Notes under the pieces: generated by a model
Told to the model about the DNA's origin: nothing
Database searches by the model: none
Seen by the model: the letters and a program-made list of their open reading frames with translations, nothing else
Translations under genes and position numbers: made by a program
Assembly: GCF_002939705.1 (NCBI RefSeq)
Contig: NZ_MDCB01000015.1
Span: 6,424 to 70,423, forward strand
Length of the DNA: 64,000 nt
Reading direction: 5' to 3'
Source of the DNA: Xanthomonas albilineans
Lineage (GTDB): Bacteria; Pseudomonadota; Gammaproteobacteria; Xanthomonadales; Xanthomonadaceae
Part shown: positions 30,006 through 39,620 of the stretch, piece after piece
Layout of the letters: each line of letters opens with the position of its first letter
Position numbering within the stretch: the stretch's first letter is position 1

Positions 30006-32393
30006 ATGTCCAATCCCCTGCTAGTCCGCCGCGCCGCCGTCCTCGGCGCAGGCGTGATGGGCGCACAGATCGCTGCGCACCTGACCAACGCCGGCATCGA
30101 CACCGTGCTGTTCGACCTTGCCGCCAAGGACGGCAACCCCAATAGCATCGTCCTCAAGGCCATCGCCAACCTGACCAAGTTGAGCCCTGCGCCGCTGGCT
30201 AGCCCTACCCTGGCCGAATCCATCCTAGCGGCCAACTACGATGCGGACCTGGAACAGCTGCGCGGCTGCGACCTGCTCATCGAAGCCATCGCCGAGCGCA
30301 TGGACTGGAAGCAGGATCTGTACAAAAAGATCGCACCGTTCGTGGCCGCGCATGCGGTGCTCGCCTCCAATACGTCCGGCCTTGGCATCAACGCGCTATC
30401 GGAGGTGTTGCCGGCACCGTTGCGCCCGCGCTTCTGCGGTGTGCACTTCTTCAATCCGCCACGTTACATGCACCTGGCCGAGCTGATTGCGACCAAGCAC
30501 ACCGACACGGCGTTGCTGAAGGGCCTGGAAACCTTCCTGACCACCACCCTGGGCAAGGGGGTGATCTACGCCAAGGACACCCCGAATTTCATCGGCAACC
30601 GCATCGGCGTGTTCTCGATCCTGTCCACGATCCACCACACCGAGCAGTTCGGCCTGGGCTTGGACGAGGTGGACGGCTTGACCGGTCCGCTGATCGGTCG
30701 TCCCAAGTCGGCCACCTACCGCACCTGCGACGTGGTCGGCCTGGACACCATTGCGCACGTCGTCAAGACCATGGCGGACACCTTGCCGCAGGATCCTTGG
30801 CATGCGTTCTTCAAAACGCCGAAGTGGCTGGAAGCCCTGATCGGCAAAGGCGCGCTTGGCCAGAAGAGCGGCGCCGGCTTCTTCCGTAAGCTCGGCAAGG
30901 ACATCGTGGTGCTGGACCTGCAAAAACAGGACTATCGCCCGGCTGAGCGCAGCGCCACGGCGGACGTGGTCGAGATTTTGAAGATCAAGCATCCGGCGGA
31001 AAAGTTCGCCAAGCTGCGCGAGAGTCCACATGCGCAGGCGCAGTTTCTGTGGGCCACCTTTCGCGACCTGTTCCACTACAGCGCCTATCATCTGGCCGAC
31101 ATCGCGCAGACCGCGCGCGACGTGGATCTGGCAATGCGCTGGGGCTACGGCTGGGCGTTGGGGCCCTTCGAGACCTGGCAGGCGGCCGGCTGGAAGCAGG
31201 TCGCGCAGTGGATCGCCGACGACATCGCCACCGGCAAGAGCATGAGCAGCGCGCCGCTGCCGAACTGGGTGTTCGATGGCCGCGACGGCGTGCATGCCGC
31301 CGAGGGCTCCTACAGTCCCGGGCACGATACCAAGCTACCGCGCTCGGCACTGCCGGTGTACAAGCGCCAGCGTTTCCCGGATGCGCTGCTGTGCGAGACG
31401 TTCCCGCAAGGCGAAACCGTGTTCGAGAACGACGGACTGCACCTGTGGCACGACGGCGACGACATCGCCGTGGTCAGTTTCAAGACCAAGATGAACACCG
31501 TCTCCGACCAAGTACTGGATGGCCTGCAGGAGGCCGTCCGTCGCGCAGAGAAAGACTTCAAGGCCCTGGTCCTCTGGCAGCACAAGGAGCCCTTCTCCGC
31601 CGGTGCCGACCTGGCGGGCGCCCTGGGCCTGCTGCAAGCCGGGAAGCTCGATGCGTTCGAAGCGATGGTGGCCAATTTCCAGACCACCAGTCAGTGCCTC
31701 AAGTACGCGCTGGTACCCGTGGTCGCGGCGGTGCGCGGGCTGGCCCTGGGCGGCGGATGCGAGTTCCAGATGCACAGCGCCAAGACCGTGGCCACACTGG
31801 AAAGCTACATCGGCCTGGTCGAGGCCGGCGTGGGCCTGCTGCCGGCCGGCGGTGGCCTGAAAGAGATCGCGCTGCGCGCCTCGCAAGCGGCCGTGGCCAA
31901 TGCCAGCGGAGCCGGTGGCGACGTATTCGCCGAATTGAAGAAGACCTTCGAGACCGTCGCCATGGCCAAGGTCTCGACCTCGGCCGTCAACGCGAAAGAA
32001 CTGGGACTGCTGCGCAGCACCGACAAGGTCGTGTTCAACAGCGACGAATTGCTGTACATCGCCAAGGCCGAGGCCCGCGCCCTGGCCGAGGGCGGCTACC
32101 GTCCGCCGTTGCCGGCGCGGCGCATTCAGGTCGCCGGCGACGTCGGCATCGCCACCTTCAAGATGTTGCTGGTCAACATGCTGGAAGGCCGCTTCATCAG
32201 CGAATACGACGATGAGATCGCAACCCGCATCGCCACCGTGTTGTGCGGCGGCGAGGTCGATCGCGGTGCGCTGGTGGACGAGCAATGGCTGCTCAAGCTC
32301 GAGCGCAAGCACTTCGTCGAACTGGCGCAACAGGAGAAAACCCAGGCACGCATCGGCCACATGCTCAAGACGGGCAAGCCGTTGAGGAACTGA
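30006..32393 (+). CDS. 3-hydroxyacyl-CoA dehydrogenase / enoyl-CoA hydratase, FadN-type order
   Basis: This 795-residue bifunctional beta-oxidation enzyme has its 3-hydroxyacyl-CoA dehydrogenase half first. The NAD-binding motif is AAVLGAGVMGAQIAAHL, the catalytic region GVHFFNPPRYM, and a C-terminal HAD domain around GYGWALGPFETWQ follows. The enoyl-CoA hydratase/crotonase half comes second, with FSAGADL and ALGGGCEFQMH forming the oxyanion hole. E. coli FadB has these halves in reverse order, so this is the FadN-like type found in many bacteria. It is the partner of the thiolase 58 bases downstream. Confidence 0.94.
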   Translation: MSNPLLVRRAAVLGAGVMGAQIAAHLTNAGIDTVLFDLAAKDGNPNSIVLKAIANLTKLSPAPLASPTLAESILAANYDADLEQLRGCDLLIEAIAERMDWKQDLYKKIAPFVAAHAVLASNTSGLGINALSEVLPAPLRPRFCGVHFFNPPRYMHLAELIATKHTDTALLKGLETFLTTTLGKGVIYAKDTPNFIGNRIGVFSILSTIHHTEQFGLGLDEVDGLTGPLIGRPKSATYRTCDVVGLDTIAHVVKTMADTLPQDPWHAFFKTPKWLEALIGKGALGQKSGAGFFRKLGKDIVVLDLQKQDYRPAERSATADVVEILKIKHPAEKFAKLRESPHAQAQFLWATFRDLFHYSAYHLADIAQTARDVDLAMRWGYGWALGPFETWQAAGWKQVAQWIADDIATGKSMSSAPLPNWVFDGRDGVHAAEGSYSPGHDTKLPRSALPVYKRQRFPDALLCETFPQGETVFENDGLHLWHDGDDIAVVSFKTKMNTVSDQVLDGLQEAVRRAEKDFKALVLWQHKEPFSAGADLAGALGLLQAGKLDAFEAMVANFQTTSQCLKYALVPVVAAVRGLALGGGCEFQMHSAKTVATLESYIGLVEAGVGLLPAGGGLKEIALRASQAAVANASGAGGDVFAELKKTFETVAMAKVSTSAVNAKELGLLRSTDKVVFNSDELLYIAKAEARALAEGGYRPPLPARRIQVAGDVGIATFKMLLVNMLEGRFISEYDDEIATRIATVLCGGEVDRGALVDEQWLLKLERKHFVELAQQEKTQARIGHMLKTGKPLRN

Positions 32394-32451
32394 TTGAAGC
32401 CGGGCCGCGGATTCAGACGCCCACACTCCCCGTCATTCGAGAACTCAGCAA

Positions 32452-33657
32452 ATGACCAGACAAATTCAAGACGCCTATATCGTCGCCGCCACCCGTACCC
32501 CGGTCGGCAAAGCGCCCAAGGGCATGTTCCGCAACACGCGTCCGGACGACATGCTGGCGCACGTGCTACGCGCGGTGGTCGCACAGGCGCCGGGTATCGA
32601 TCCTGCACGCATCGACGACGCAATCATCGGCTGCGCGATGCCCGAAGGCGAGCAAGGCATGAACGTGGCGCGCATCGGCGTACTACTGGCCGGGCTGCCC
32701 AGCTCGGTCGCCGGACAGACCATCAACCGTTTTTGTTCCTCTGGCCTCCAAGCGGTGGCGCTGGCCGCCGACCAGATTCGCTTGGGCAACGCCGACCTGA
32801 TGCTGGCCGGCGGCACCGAATCGATGTCGATGGTGCCGATGATGGGCAACAAGGTCGCCCTGTCGCCGCGTGTATTCGCAGACGACCACGTCGCCATCGC
32901 CTACGGCATGGGCATTACCGCCGAGAAGGTGGCAGAGGAATGGAAGGTGTCGCGTGAGGACCAGGACGCCTTCGCCCTCGCCTCGCACCAGAAGGCCATC
33001 GCTGCGATCGCCGCGGGCGCGTTCGGCGAGGAGATCACGCCCTACGACATCGTCTCGCATCAACCCGATCTGGCCGGCAACGTCATCGCGCTGCGCAACA
33101 TGCGTGTCGACACCGACGAAGGTCCGCGCCCGGATAGCTCCCTGGACGGGCTGGCCAAGCTGCGCCCAGTATTCCGCAACGGCCAATTCGGCGGTAGCGT
33201 CACGGCCGGTAATTCCTCGCAGATGAGCGATGGCGCCGGTGCGCTGCTACTGGCCTCGGAACAGGCGCTCAAGGATTACGGACTAACGCCGCTGGCGCGC
33301 TTCGTGAGCTTCTCGGTCGCTGGCGTGCGTCCGGAGGTGATGGGCATTGGACCGATCGAAGCGATCCCAAAAGCCCTCAAGCAGGCTGGCCTGCGCAAGG
33401 AGCAACTGGACTGGATCGAACTCAACGAAGCCTTCGCCGCCCAAGCGCTGGCAGTGATACGCGACAGCAACCTTGACCCATCCAAGGTCAATCCGCTGGG
33501 CGGCGCGATTGCGTTGGGCCATCCGCTCGGTGCCACCGGGGCCATTCGCACCGCGACCTTGGTACATGGCCTGCGCCGGCATCAGAAAAAGTACGGCATG
33601 GTCACTATGTGTATCGGCACCGGCATGGGCGCCGCAGGCATCATCGAGGCACTATGA
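32452..33657 (+). CDS. fadA: Acetyl-CoA C-acyltransferase (3-ketoacyl-CoA thiolase)
   Basis: This 401-residue thiolase cleaves 3-ketoacyl-CoA to acetyl-CoA and a shortened acyl-CoA. The nucleophilic Cys lies in [16 protein letters not shown], the GHPLGATGA motif carries the catalytic His, and the second catalytic Cys is in [12 protein letters not shown]. The sequence NEAFAAQ is also conserved. With the upstream bifunctional enzyme it forms a beta-oxidation complex. A bidirectional terminator follows. Confidence 0.96.
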   Translation: MTRQIQDAYIVAATRTPVGKAPKGMFRNTRPDDMLAHVLRAVVAQAPGIDPARIDDAIIGCAMPEGEQGMNVARIGVLLAGLPSSVAGQTINRFCSSGLQAVALAADQIRLGNADLMLAGGTESMSMVPMMGNKVALSPRVFADDHVAIAYGMGITAEKVAEEWKVSREDQDAFALASHQKAIAAIAAGAFGEEITPYDIVSHQPDLAGNVIALRNMRVDTDEGPRPDSSLDGLAKLRPVFRNGQFGGSVTAGNSSQMSDGAGALLLASEQALKDYGLTPLARFVSFSVAGVRPEVMGIGPIEAIPKALKQAGLRKEQLDWIELNEAFAAQALAVIRDSNLDPSKVNPLGGAIALGHPLGATGAIRTATLVHGLRRHQKKYGMVTMCIGTGMGAAGIIEAL

Positions 33658-33817
33658 TCCCTCAGCACGGCGGGAACCATCGGCATCGTGGACTGGAAGA
33701 CGTATCCAGGCCAGTTTGCGGTATCGATGGCAGGCCAGGTCAGTACGTGCGTGCAGGTTCTTTGCAATACGCACGACAGGTTCGCTCACGGGGCCAGCAG
33801 GAAGCAGTTGCAGAAGG

Positions 33818-33845
33818 TAAAAAGCAGCCTAGCGGCTGCTTTTTA
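33818..33845. terminator. Bidirectional terminator between fadA and galU
   Basis: AGCAGCC (33823-33829) pairs with GGCTGCT (33834-33840) across the loop TAGC, with A residues before and T residues after. It serves both the plus-strand thiolase gene and the minus-strand galU. The remainder of 33658-33906 has no supported gene. Confidence 0.85.
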
Positions 33846-33906
33846 TATCCATCGCCCACTCGACGACATGCATGATACGTAAGCCGGAAGCAGCACCGAA
33901 CTAGGC

Positions 33907-34788
33907 TTAATCTTCCGCAAGCATCTGGGTGAGCTTCTCGCGCGCCGGCTTGGCAAGTTTCTTGTTTTCCAACGCGAAACGAATGGTCGCTTCGACCAGA
34001 CCCAGGTGAGTACCACAATCGAAACGGGTCCCTTCGAAACGATAGGCGTCGACTCGTTCGCTCTTCAACAGCGTCGCGATCGCGTCGGTGAGCTGGATCT
34101 CGCCACCGGCGCCAGTCCCGGTACCTTCCAACAGTTCGAAGATCTTCGGGCTGAGTACGTAACGCCCCACCACGGCCAGATCGCTCGGCGCGTCTGCCGG
34201 TTTCGGCTTTTCCACGATCTGTTTGATGCGGCCATTGCGGCCATCGAAAGCATCCGTAGCCACGATGCCATAGCTGGCGGTGTTCTCATGCGGCACGTCC
34301 TCCACGGCAATCACGCTGGCGCCGCTAGCGGCGTTGAGATCGGCCATCTGCTTGAGGGCGCCATCGCCTCGGTTCCAGATCAGATCGTCCGGCAGCAGCA
34401 CCGCGAATGGCTCGTCGCCAACCACCGACTTGGCGCACAGTACCGCATGCCCCAGGCCCAAGGCTTCCGCCTGGGTAACGAAGATCGCGCGCACGCCATC
34501 GGGCAGCACATGACGGATCATCTCCAATTGTTCGTGCTTGCCAGCCCGCTCTAGCTTTTGCTCTAGTTCGTAGGCCTTGTCGAAATAATCCGCGACCGCA
34601 TGCTTGTAGCGATTGGTCACGAAGATCAAGGTATCGCACCCGGCCTCGATCGCCTCGTCCACGGCATACTGGATCAACGGCCGATCGATGATCGGCAGCA
34701 TTTCTTTGGGTACGGTCTTGGTGGCGGGAAGAAAACGGGTACCCAGACCTGCGACCGGGAATACTGCCTTGCGGATTCTCTTGCTCAT
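33907..34788 (-). CDS. galU: UTP-glucose-1-phosphate uridylyltransferase
   Basis: This 293-residue enzyme makes UDP-glucose for xanthan, lipopolysaccharide and other glycans. The nucleotide-binding start is VFPVAGLGTRFLPATKTVPK followed by EMLPIIDRPLIQYAVDEA, and the acidic catalytic region is in VLLPDDLIW. Length fits the family. Its start overlaps the stop of the CapD-type gene by one base, so both are cotranscribed with the WecA-like gene as a surface polysaccharide unit. Confidence 0.97.
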   Translation of the reverse strand: MSKRIRKAVFPVAGLGTRFLPATKTVPKEMLPIIDRPLIQYAVDEAIEAGCDTLIFVTNRYKHAVADYFDKAYELEQKLERAGKHEQLEMIRHVLPDGVRAIFVTQAEALGLGHAVLCAKSVVGDEPFAVLLPDDLIWNRGDGALKQMADLNAASGASVIAVEDVPHENTASYGIVATDAFDGRNGRIKQIVEKPKPADAPSDLAVVGRYVLSPKIFELLEGTGTGAGGEIQLTDAIATLLKSERVDAYRFEGTRFDCGTHLGLVEATIRFALENKKLAKPAREKLTQMLAED

Positions 34789-36698
34789 CAGAGCCTTCTG
34801 GCCTCGCGTGCGGGGAATGGAACAATCGTAGCCGAGCCATCGTGAGCGCCTTGCTGACGCAAGGGCGCGAATTCGGGCATGGTCGTGCGCAGCACCTGTT
34901 CGATGGTTTCGCTATCGTAGTCGGCGACCGCCGCACGCAACTGCTGTACACCCCGTAATACGTCTTCACGGGAAAAACTGCGCACACCGGCCTCGAGAAT
35001 CTTCGGATGCGAGGTGGGCCGATAGTCCTCGTCGGAATAGAAGAGCGTCTCGTGCAGCTTTTCGCCCGGACGTAGACCAGTGTAGAGGATAGCGATATCG
35101 CGCCCGGGCTGTTTGCCAGCCAAACGAATCATCTGTTCGGCAAGCAAGCGAATCGGCACCGGCTCGCCCATGTCCAGGGTGTAGATCGCGCCCCGCGAGG
35201 CCGACGCAGCCGCCTGCACGATCAACTGACATGCCTCGGGAATGGTCATGAAATAACGCGTCACCTGCGGATCGGTCACCGTGACCGGGCCGCCCTGGCG
35301 GATCTGCTCTCGGAATAGCGGCACCACACTGCCAGCCGAGTCGAGCACATTGCCGAAACGCACGGTCACGAAACGCGTGCCCACCGCTTGATCGTCCAGT
35401 GACTGGCACACCATCTCCGCATAGCGCTTGGAGGCGCCAAGCACATTGACCGGGTTGACAGCCTTGTCGGTGGAAATGAACACGAAGGTCGAGACATTGG
35501 CAGCGACGCAAGCGCGCGCCACATTCTCGGTAGCCAGCACGTTGTTGCGGACCGCTTCGCGGAACTGCCCCTCCAGCAACGGAACCTGCTTGTAGGCGGC
35601 GGCATGGAACACCGCATCCGGTTCGGCCACACGCATCGCATGACGGATCACCGCCGGGTCGCCGCAGTCGCCGAGGACGCAGTCGATCTCCAGATCGGGG
35701 AAGGTGCGACGCAAATCGGCATGGATGGTGATCAAGGCCAATTCGTCGATCTCCAGCAGCAGCACCTTGCGGGCACCATGACGCGCGCACTGCCGACACA
35801 GTTCCGAGCCGATCGAACCGCCGGCACCAGTGACCAGTACGGTTCGCCCTGAGAGCCAGCCTTTGATCAATTTCCAGTCGGGCTTCACCGGCTTGCGACC
35901 GAGCAAGTCCTCGATCGCGACTTCCTTCAGTTCGCCAGGCAGGTAGTGGCCCTCGAGCACATCGACCAACCGTGGCACCGTCCGGAACGGCAGACCGGTG
36001 CTTTCGCAGAGCGCAACCACCCGCTGCATCCCCACGGCGTCCAACGACGGGATTGCGATCACCAACAGCTTGGCCGCGGTTTCCTTAGCGATCTCCCCAG
36101 CCTCGTCGATACGGCCAAGGATCGGCAAGCCCTGCAGCTTGGCTCCATGCAGATGCCCGGCGTCGTCCACGAAGCCGACCGGATAGTAGGCACCGGAACG
36201 GCGCAAATCGCGTACCAACGCCTCGGCAGCGCGCCCGGCGCCCACGATCAGCACACGTCGCGCCGTATCGTCCGAGTGCGCAATCTGGTAATCCTTCCAC
36301 GCGCGGTACAGCAGGCGCGGCGCGCCCAACAACGCCGAGAGCGCGAACGGGTAGACCATCAGCACCGATAGTGGAATTGCGTCGAAACGGCTGTACGCCA
36401 GTCCCAGGACAATCGCGATCAGACCATAAAAGCTGGCCTTGAAGATATTCAGCAGATCGGGAACGCTCGCGAAGCGCCACAGACCACGGTATAGGCCCAC
36501 TTTCCACAGCACCAAGCCCTGCGCCAACAGGACAATTGCGGTATTGAGATTCCACAGCGGCAGCGGATGCTCGCCAGGCAGCATCGTGTAGCGCAAAGCA
36601 TGCAGCAACTGCCAGCAAATCCAGACAATGACAAGATCGTGGACAACCACGGAAATCTTGGGCAACAGCTTGGTGATTCGGTCGCGGGTAGAAAGCAT
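34788..36698 (-). CDS. CapD/WbpM-type nucleotide-sugar 4,6-dehydratase
   Basis: This 636-residue inner-membrane protein has four hydrophobic helices in its first 130 residues. A CoA-binding-like Rossmann domain follows (RVLIVGAGRAAEALVRDLR), then a short-chain dehydrogenase/epimerase domain with VTGAGGSIGSELCRQ. The catalytic SxDKA-type motif is FISTDKAVNPVNVLGASKR; the usual YxxxK Tyr position is occupied by Met (GASKRYAEM has its Tyr later), as in WbpM-like large enzymes. WbpM makes UDP-keto-deoxy sugars for O-antigen. The ATG at 36698 was preferred to one 17 codons earlier that lies in the neighbour's end. Confidence 0.9.
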   Translation of the reverse strand: MLSTRDRITKLLPKISVVVHDLVIVWICWQLLHALRYTMLPGEHPLPLWNLNTAIVLLAQGLVLWKVGLYRGLWRFASVPDLLNIFKASFYGLIAIVLGLAYSRFDAIPLSVLMVYPFALSALLGAPRLLYRAWKDYQIAHSDDTARRVLIVGAGRAAEALVRDLRRSGAYYPVGFVDDAGHLHGAKLQGLPILGRIDEAGEIAKETAAKLLVIAIPSLDAVGMQRVVALCESTGLPFRTVPRLVDVLEGHYLPGELKEVAIEDLLGRKPVKPDWKLIKGWLSGRTVLVTGAGGSIGSELCRQCARHGARKVLLLEIDELALITIHADLRRTFPDLEIDCVLGDCGDPAVIRHAMRVAEPDAVFHAAAYKQVPLLEGQFREAVRNNVLATENVARACVAANVSTFVFISTDKAVNPVNVLGASKRYAEMVCQSLDDQAVGTRFVTVRFGNVLDSAGSVVPLFREQIRQGGPVTVTDPQVTRYFMTIPEACQLIVQAAASASRGAIYTLDMGEPVPIRLLAEQMIRLAGKQPGRDIAILYTGLRPGEKLHETLFYSDEDYRPTSHPKILEAGVRSFSREDVLRGVQQLRAAVADYDSETIEQVLRTTMPEFAPLRQQGAHDGSATIVPFPAREARRL

Positions 36699-36718
36699 CA
36701 GTGATCCGTCGTGAGAGT

Positions 36719-37690
36719 TCAGCGTATTCCCTTGCGCAAAGCCAGCCAAAGCACAGCTGCCGAAAAAAACCAGGCGATCGCCAAACTCGCCTGCCCCACC
36801 GTTTCCAGGGTTAAACCTATTCCAGCGATTGTAATAGAGGATATGCTGAACAGAGCATAGGCAAGAGTGACGGTGGTGTGGCTACTCCCGGTATGTACCC
36901 AACGCTGATAAAAATGTTGCGCATGCGGCTGCCACCAGCGCTCGCCCGCCAGCATGCGCGAAAAGAGTGTGAAACCTGCATCAATAGCGAACGCCGAGAG
37001 CGGTATCGCGAACAACCAGGGTATGCGCTCGGAGACTAGGCTGCCCCACGCGAATAGTCCGGCGATCAGGTAGCCGATTGCGCCGCTGCCGACATCCCCG
37101 AGGAAAATCCGTGCTCGCGGATAGTTGAAAGGCAAAAAGCCGGCGCAGGTCACCAATAGCACCCAACAGGGCCAACGAGACCATGCAGGCAGCAGCCAAG
37201 CAAACCCCAACGCCACCAGCATCGCTTGGCTGGTCGCCAAGCCATTGATGCCATCCATGAAATTCCAGATATTTATCAACGAAACCGTTGCTAACCAGAT
37301 CAATCCTGTCAGCCACAGCGACTGGTTCGATTTATAGACAAGTGCGGCAAGCAGGCTCGCCGCCAGCACATGCACCAACAAACGCCAAGCGGCCGACAGG
37401 GGGCGGTGGTCGTCCCACCAACCGACTCCCGCGACAAGGAGCAGGCCGGTCGTAAAGACAGTAATGTCACAGGCATGGTCCGGCCAATGCACCCCCGCCC
37501 AGCCACAGGCGACCAATACCGCCACTACGATCGCTATCCCACCGCCGCGCGGCGTCGCCACGGCATGGCTACGACGCTCGCCAGGTGCGTCCATCAGTTT
37601 GCGTTTGATCGCGTAGTGGCACGACAACCAAGTACCGACAGCACTAAGCGGCGCCAGCGCGAGAAGCATTGTCCCTAATGCGACCGGCAC
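36719..37690 (-). CDS. WecA/WbpL-type undecaprenyl-phosphate sugar-1-phosphate transferase
   Basis: This 323-residue polytopic inner-membrane enzyme (about ten hydrophobic segments) starts O-antigen or capsule units on undecaprenyl phosphate. Family motifs are HAVATPRGGGIA, the Mg-binding Asp pair in GWWDDHRPLS, NIWNFMDGINGLA and IFLGDVGSGAIGY. The final His motif region HFYQRWVHTGSSH also fits. The acceptor sugar cannot be read from sequence. It directly follows lapB and precedes the CapD-type gene. Confidence 0.93.
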   Translation of the reverse strand: MPVALGTMLLALAPLSAVGTWLSCHYAIKRKLMDAPGERRSHAVATPRGGGIAIVVAVLVACGWAGVHWPDHACDITVFTTGLLLVAGVGWWDDHRPLSAAWRLLVHVLAASLLAALVYKSNQSLWLTGLIWLATVSLINIWNFMDGINGLATSQAMLVALGFAWLLPAWSRWPCWVLLVTCAGFLPFNYPRARIFLGDVGSGAIGYLIAGLFAWGSLVSERIPWLFAIPLSAFAIDAGFTLFSRMLAGERWWQPHAQHFYQRWVHTGSSHTTVTLAYALFSISSITIAGIGLTLETVGQASLAIAWFFSAAVLWLALRKGIR

Positions 37691-38869
37691 TTACACCACC
37701 GCGTAGTTGAGCAGGGGCTTGACCGTCCCCCATTCCTTGCAACTGGGGCATTGCCAGTGATGGGTACGCGCACCGAACCCGCAGCGGGTGCAGCGGTAGC
37801 TGGGATTGCGCACCAGCAACTGATCGGTGATGTGCTTGAGATCCTGCAGGGTGGCGGTGGAGTCCGCGCCCTCGGCCAAGGTCAGCTCGATCAGGGCCGA
37901 CTCGCCACGCACCGACGGCCGATCCTTGAGCTGACGGCCGAGATAGGTCCGTGCAGCCGAGGCGCCCTCCTGCGATTCCATCAAGCGGGTCAGCGCCAAC
38001 ACCGGAGCGATACCGCGATAGTGTTCGGTCATCTCCGACAGGAACGCACGCGCGCCGCTAAGATCGTTGCCACGGCGATAGCACTCCATCAATGCCGGCA
38101 TGATCTCGGGCAAATAATCCGGATCGTGGCGGGCCGCGCGCTCGAAAGCGCGGATCGCACCGTCGTTATTGCCATCATCGACATCGATGCGCCCTTCCAG
38201 AATCCCGGCACGCACCGACTTTGCGTCCGCCTGGTAGGCCCGCGCAATCGCCGCGCGCGCCAGATCCGGCTTGCCGGAGGCGCGATAGCGGTCGGCCAGC
38301 TCGCATTCGAACTGCGCAATCAGCTTGCCCATCGGCTCGCCAGTCACTTCTTCGTAGCGGGTAGCATTGTCGATGGCTTTTTCCCAGTCGCGCTCGGCCT
38401 GGTAGATGCTGATCAGGTGCTTGAGCGCCTGTGGGGCGCGCTGGTCGATCTGCGCGAGTTCTGTGAACACGGTTTCGGCCCGGTCCAACAGGCCGGACTT
38501 CATGTAGTCCTCGCCCAAGGCCAGCAACGCCTGTACGCGTTGCGCGTCACTGAGGTCAGTACGCTGTACCAACCCCTGATGCAGACGGATCGCACGGTCC
38601 ACTTCACCCCGGCGACGGAACAGATGTCCGAGCGCTACTTGCGTCTCGAAAGTTTCCTTGTCCAGTTCGGCGATATGCAAAAACAGCTCGATCGCTTTGT
38701 CGGGCTGCTCGTTGAGTAGGTAGTTCAGGCCACGGAAATACGTGCTGGACAGGCGGCTGACCTGGGAATCCCCATGGCGCTGGCCGCCACGACGACCAAT
38801 GACCCAGCCACTCAGCGCCGCTAACGGCAAGAACAGGAAGAACCAGAACCATTCGGTCAGAAAGTCCAT
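37691..38869 (-). CDS. lapB: Lipopolysaccharide assembly protein B
   Basis: This 392-residue protein tunes lipid A synthesis by presenting LpxC to FtsH. An N-terminal membrane anchor (residues 5-22) is followed by about eight TPR units (for example YFRGLNYLLNEQPDKAIELF) and a C-terminal rubredoxin-like metal site CTRCGF and CPSCKEWG. All four Cys are present. It follows lapA by 6 bases and ends one base before the WecA-type gene begins, tying LPS quality control to polysaccharide synthesis. Confidence 0.96.
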   Translation of the reverse strand: MDFLTEWFWFFLFLPLAALSGWVIGRRGGQRHGDSQVSRLSSTYFRGLNYLLNEQPDKAIELFLHIAELDKETFETQVALGHLFRRRGEVDRAIRLHQGLVQRTDLSDAQRVQALLALGEDYMKSGLLDRAETVFTELAQIDQRAPQALKHLISIYQAERDWEKAIDNATRYEEVTGEPMGKLIAQFECELADRYRASGKPDLARAAIARAYQADAKSVRAGILEGRIDVDDGNNDGAIRAFERAARHDPDYLPEIMPALMECYRRGNDLSGARAFLSEMTEHYRGIAPVLALTRLMESQEGASAARTYLGRQLKDRPSVRGESALIELTLAEGADSTATLQDLKHITDQLLVRNPSYRCTRCGFGARTHHWQCPSCKEWGTVKPLLNYAVV

Positions 38870-38875
38870 CGAAGA

Positions 38876-39163
38876 TCAGCGCCCATCCATCGCCTGGAGA
38901 TGAGAGGAAACCGGCACACCAACGGCATTGGCAGCCTTGTTGGCGCGGCGCAGCCTGGCGTACAGCGGGATCGCGACCAGGGTCAGCACCAAGGCCGCAC
39001 CGATCACCACGCCCGCGAACAGCGACACGATGATGGCGATGCCGGAGGTGGTGGCAAGGGCACTGACACCGAAATTGATGACGATCGGCTGCGAATTGAG
39101 CGAGCCGATGACCAGGCCGGCAAGTAGAAACACCAGCAATATCAGCAGTCGGACGATTTTCAT
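38876..39163 (-). CDS. lapA: Lipopolysaccharide assembly protein A
   Basis: This 95-residue inner-membrane protein has two hydrophobic helices (about 4-20 and 40-66) joined by a short loop with SLNSQPIVINFG, the DUF1049 pattern. LapA partners LapB. The ATG at 39163 is preceded by GGAG 6 bases upstream; the frame starting at 39334 adds 57 residues of non-coding character and was rejected. Confidence 0.93.
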   Translation of the reverse strand: MKIVRLLILLVFLLAGLVIGSLNSQPIVINFGVSALATTSGIAIIVSLFAGVVIGAALVLTLVAIPLYARLRRANKAANAVGVPVSSHLQAMDGR

Positions 39164-39236
39164 GAGGAACTCCAGCGCCGGGAGACAGCAGATTAGCCCA
39201 ACGTGCGTGGATTGCAGCAAACGCAGGATGGCAGGT

Positions 39237-39542
39237 TTAGAGTGCGTCCGACTCAATCGGGACAACAGCACTGACACGCTCGCGCAACTCCTTGCCGGGC
39301 TTGAAATGCGGCACGTGCTTGCCCGGAAGCGCAACGGATTCGCCAGTTTTGGGATTGCGGCCTAGGCGCGGCGGCCGGTAATGCAGGGAAAAACTGCCGA
39401 AACCACGTATTTCGATGCGCTCGCCACCTGACAAGGCACCGCCCATCATTTCCAACAACGACTTCACCGCCAGATCGACGTCATCCGACTTCAAATGCAC
39501 CTGCTTGCGCGCCAGGATTTCGATCAGCTCGGATTTGGTCAT
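39237..39542 (-). CDS. ihfB: Integration host factor subunit beta
   Basis: This 101-residue nucleoid protein bends DNA with IhfA. The sequence starts [11 protein letters not shown] and carries the DNA-contacting arm [10 protein letters not shown] followed by [13 protein letters not shown]. It sits between rpsA and lapA as in most gammaproteobacteria. Confidence 0.97.
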   Translation of the reverse strand: MTKSELIEILARKQVHLKSDDVDLAVKSLLEMMGGALSGGERIEIRGFGSFSLHYRPPRLGRNPKTGESVALPGKHVPHFKPGKELRERVSAVVPIESDAL

Positions 39543-39573
39543 ACGGATTCGTGCAGTGGAGGCGAAACCTAGT

Positions 39574-39596
39574 ACGGCCCGGAATGACCGGGCCGT
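39574..39596. terminator. Perfect hairpin between rpsA and ihfB
   Basis: ACGGCCCGG and CCGGGCCGT form a 9-base stem with the loop AATGA. There is no T-run on either side, so it may be a weak terminator or an mRNA-stabilising hairpin after rpsA rather than a full stop. Confidence 0.5.
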
Positions 39597-39620
39597 CCCA
39601 GTGACGTTGTGTCTGACGGA

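Noticed and set aside
33658-33906. Short plus-strand frames after fadA as small genes
   Set aside because: They cross the strong bidirectional terminator and lack ribosome binding sites.
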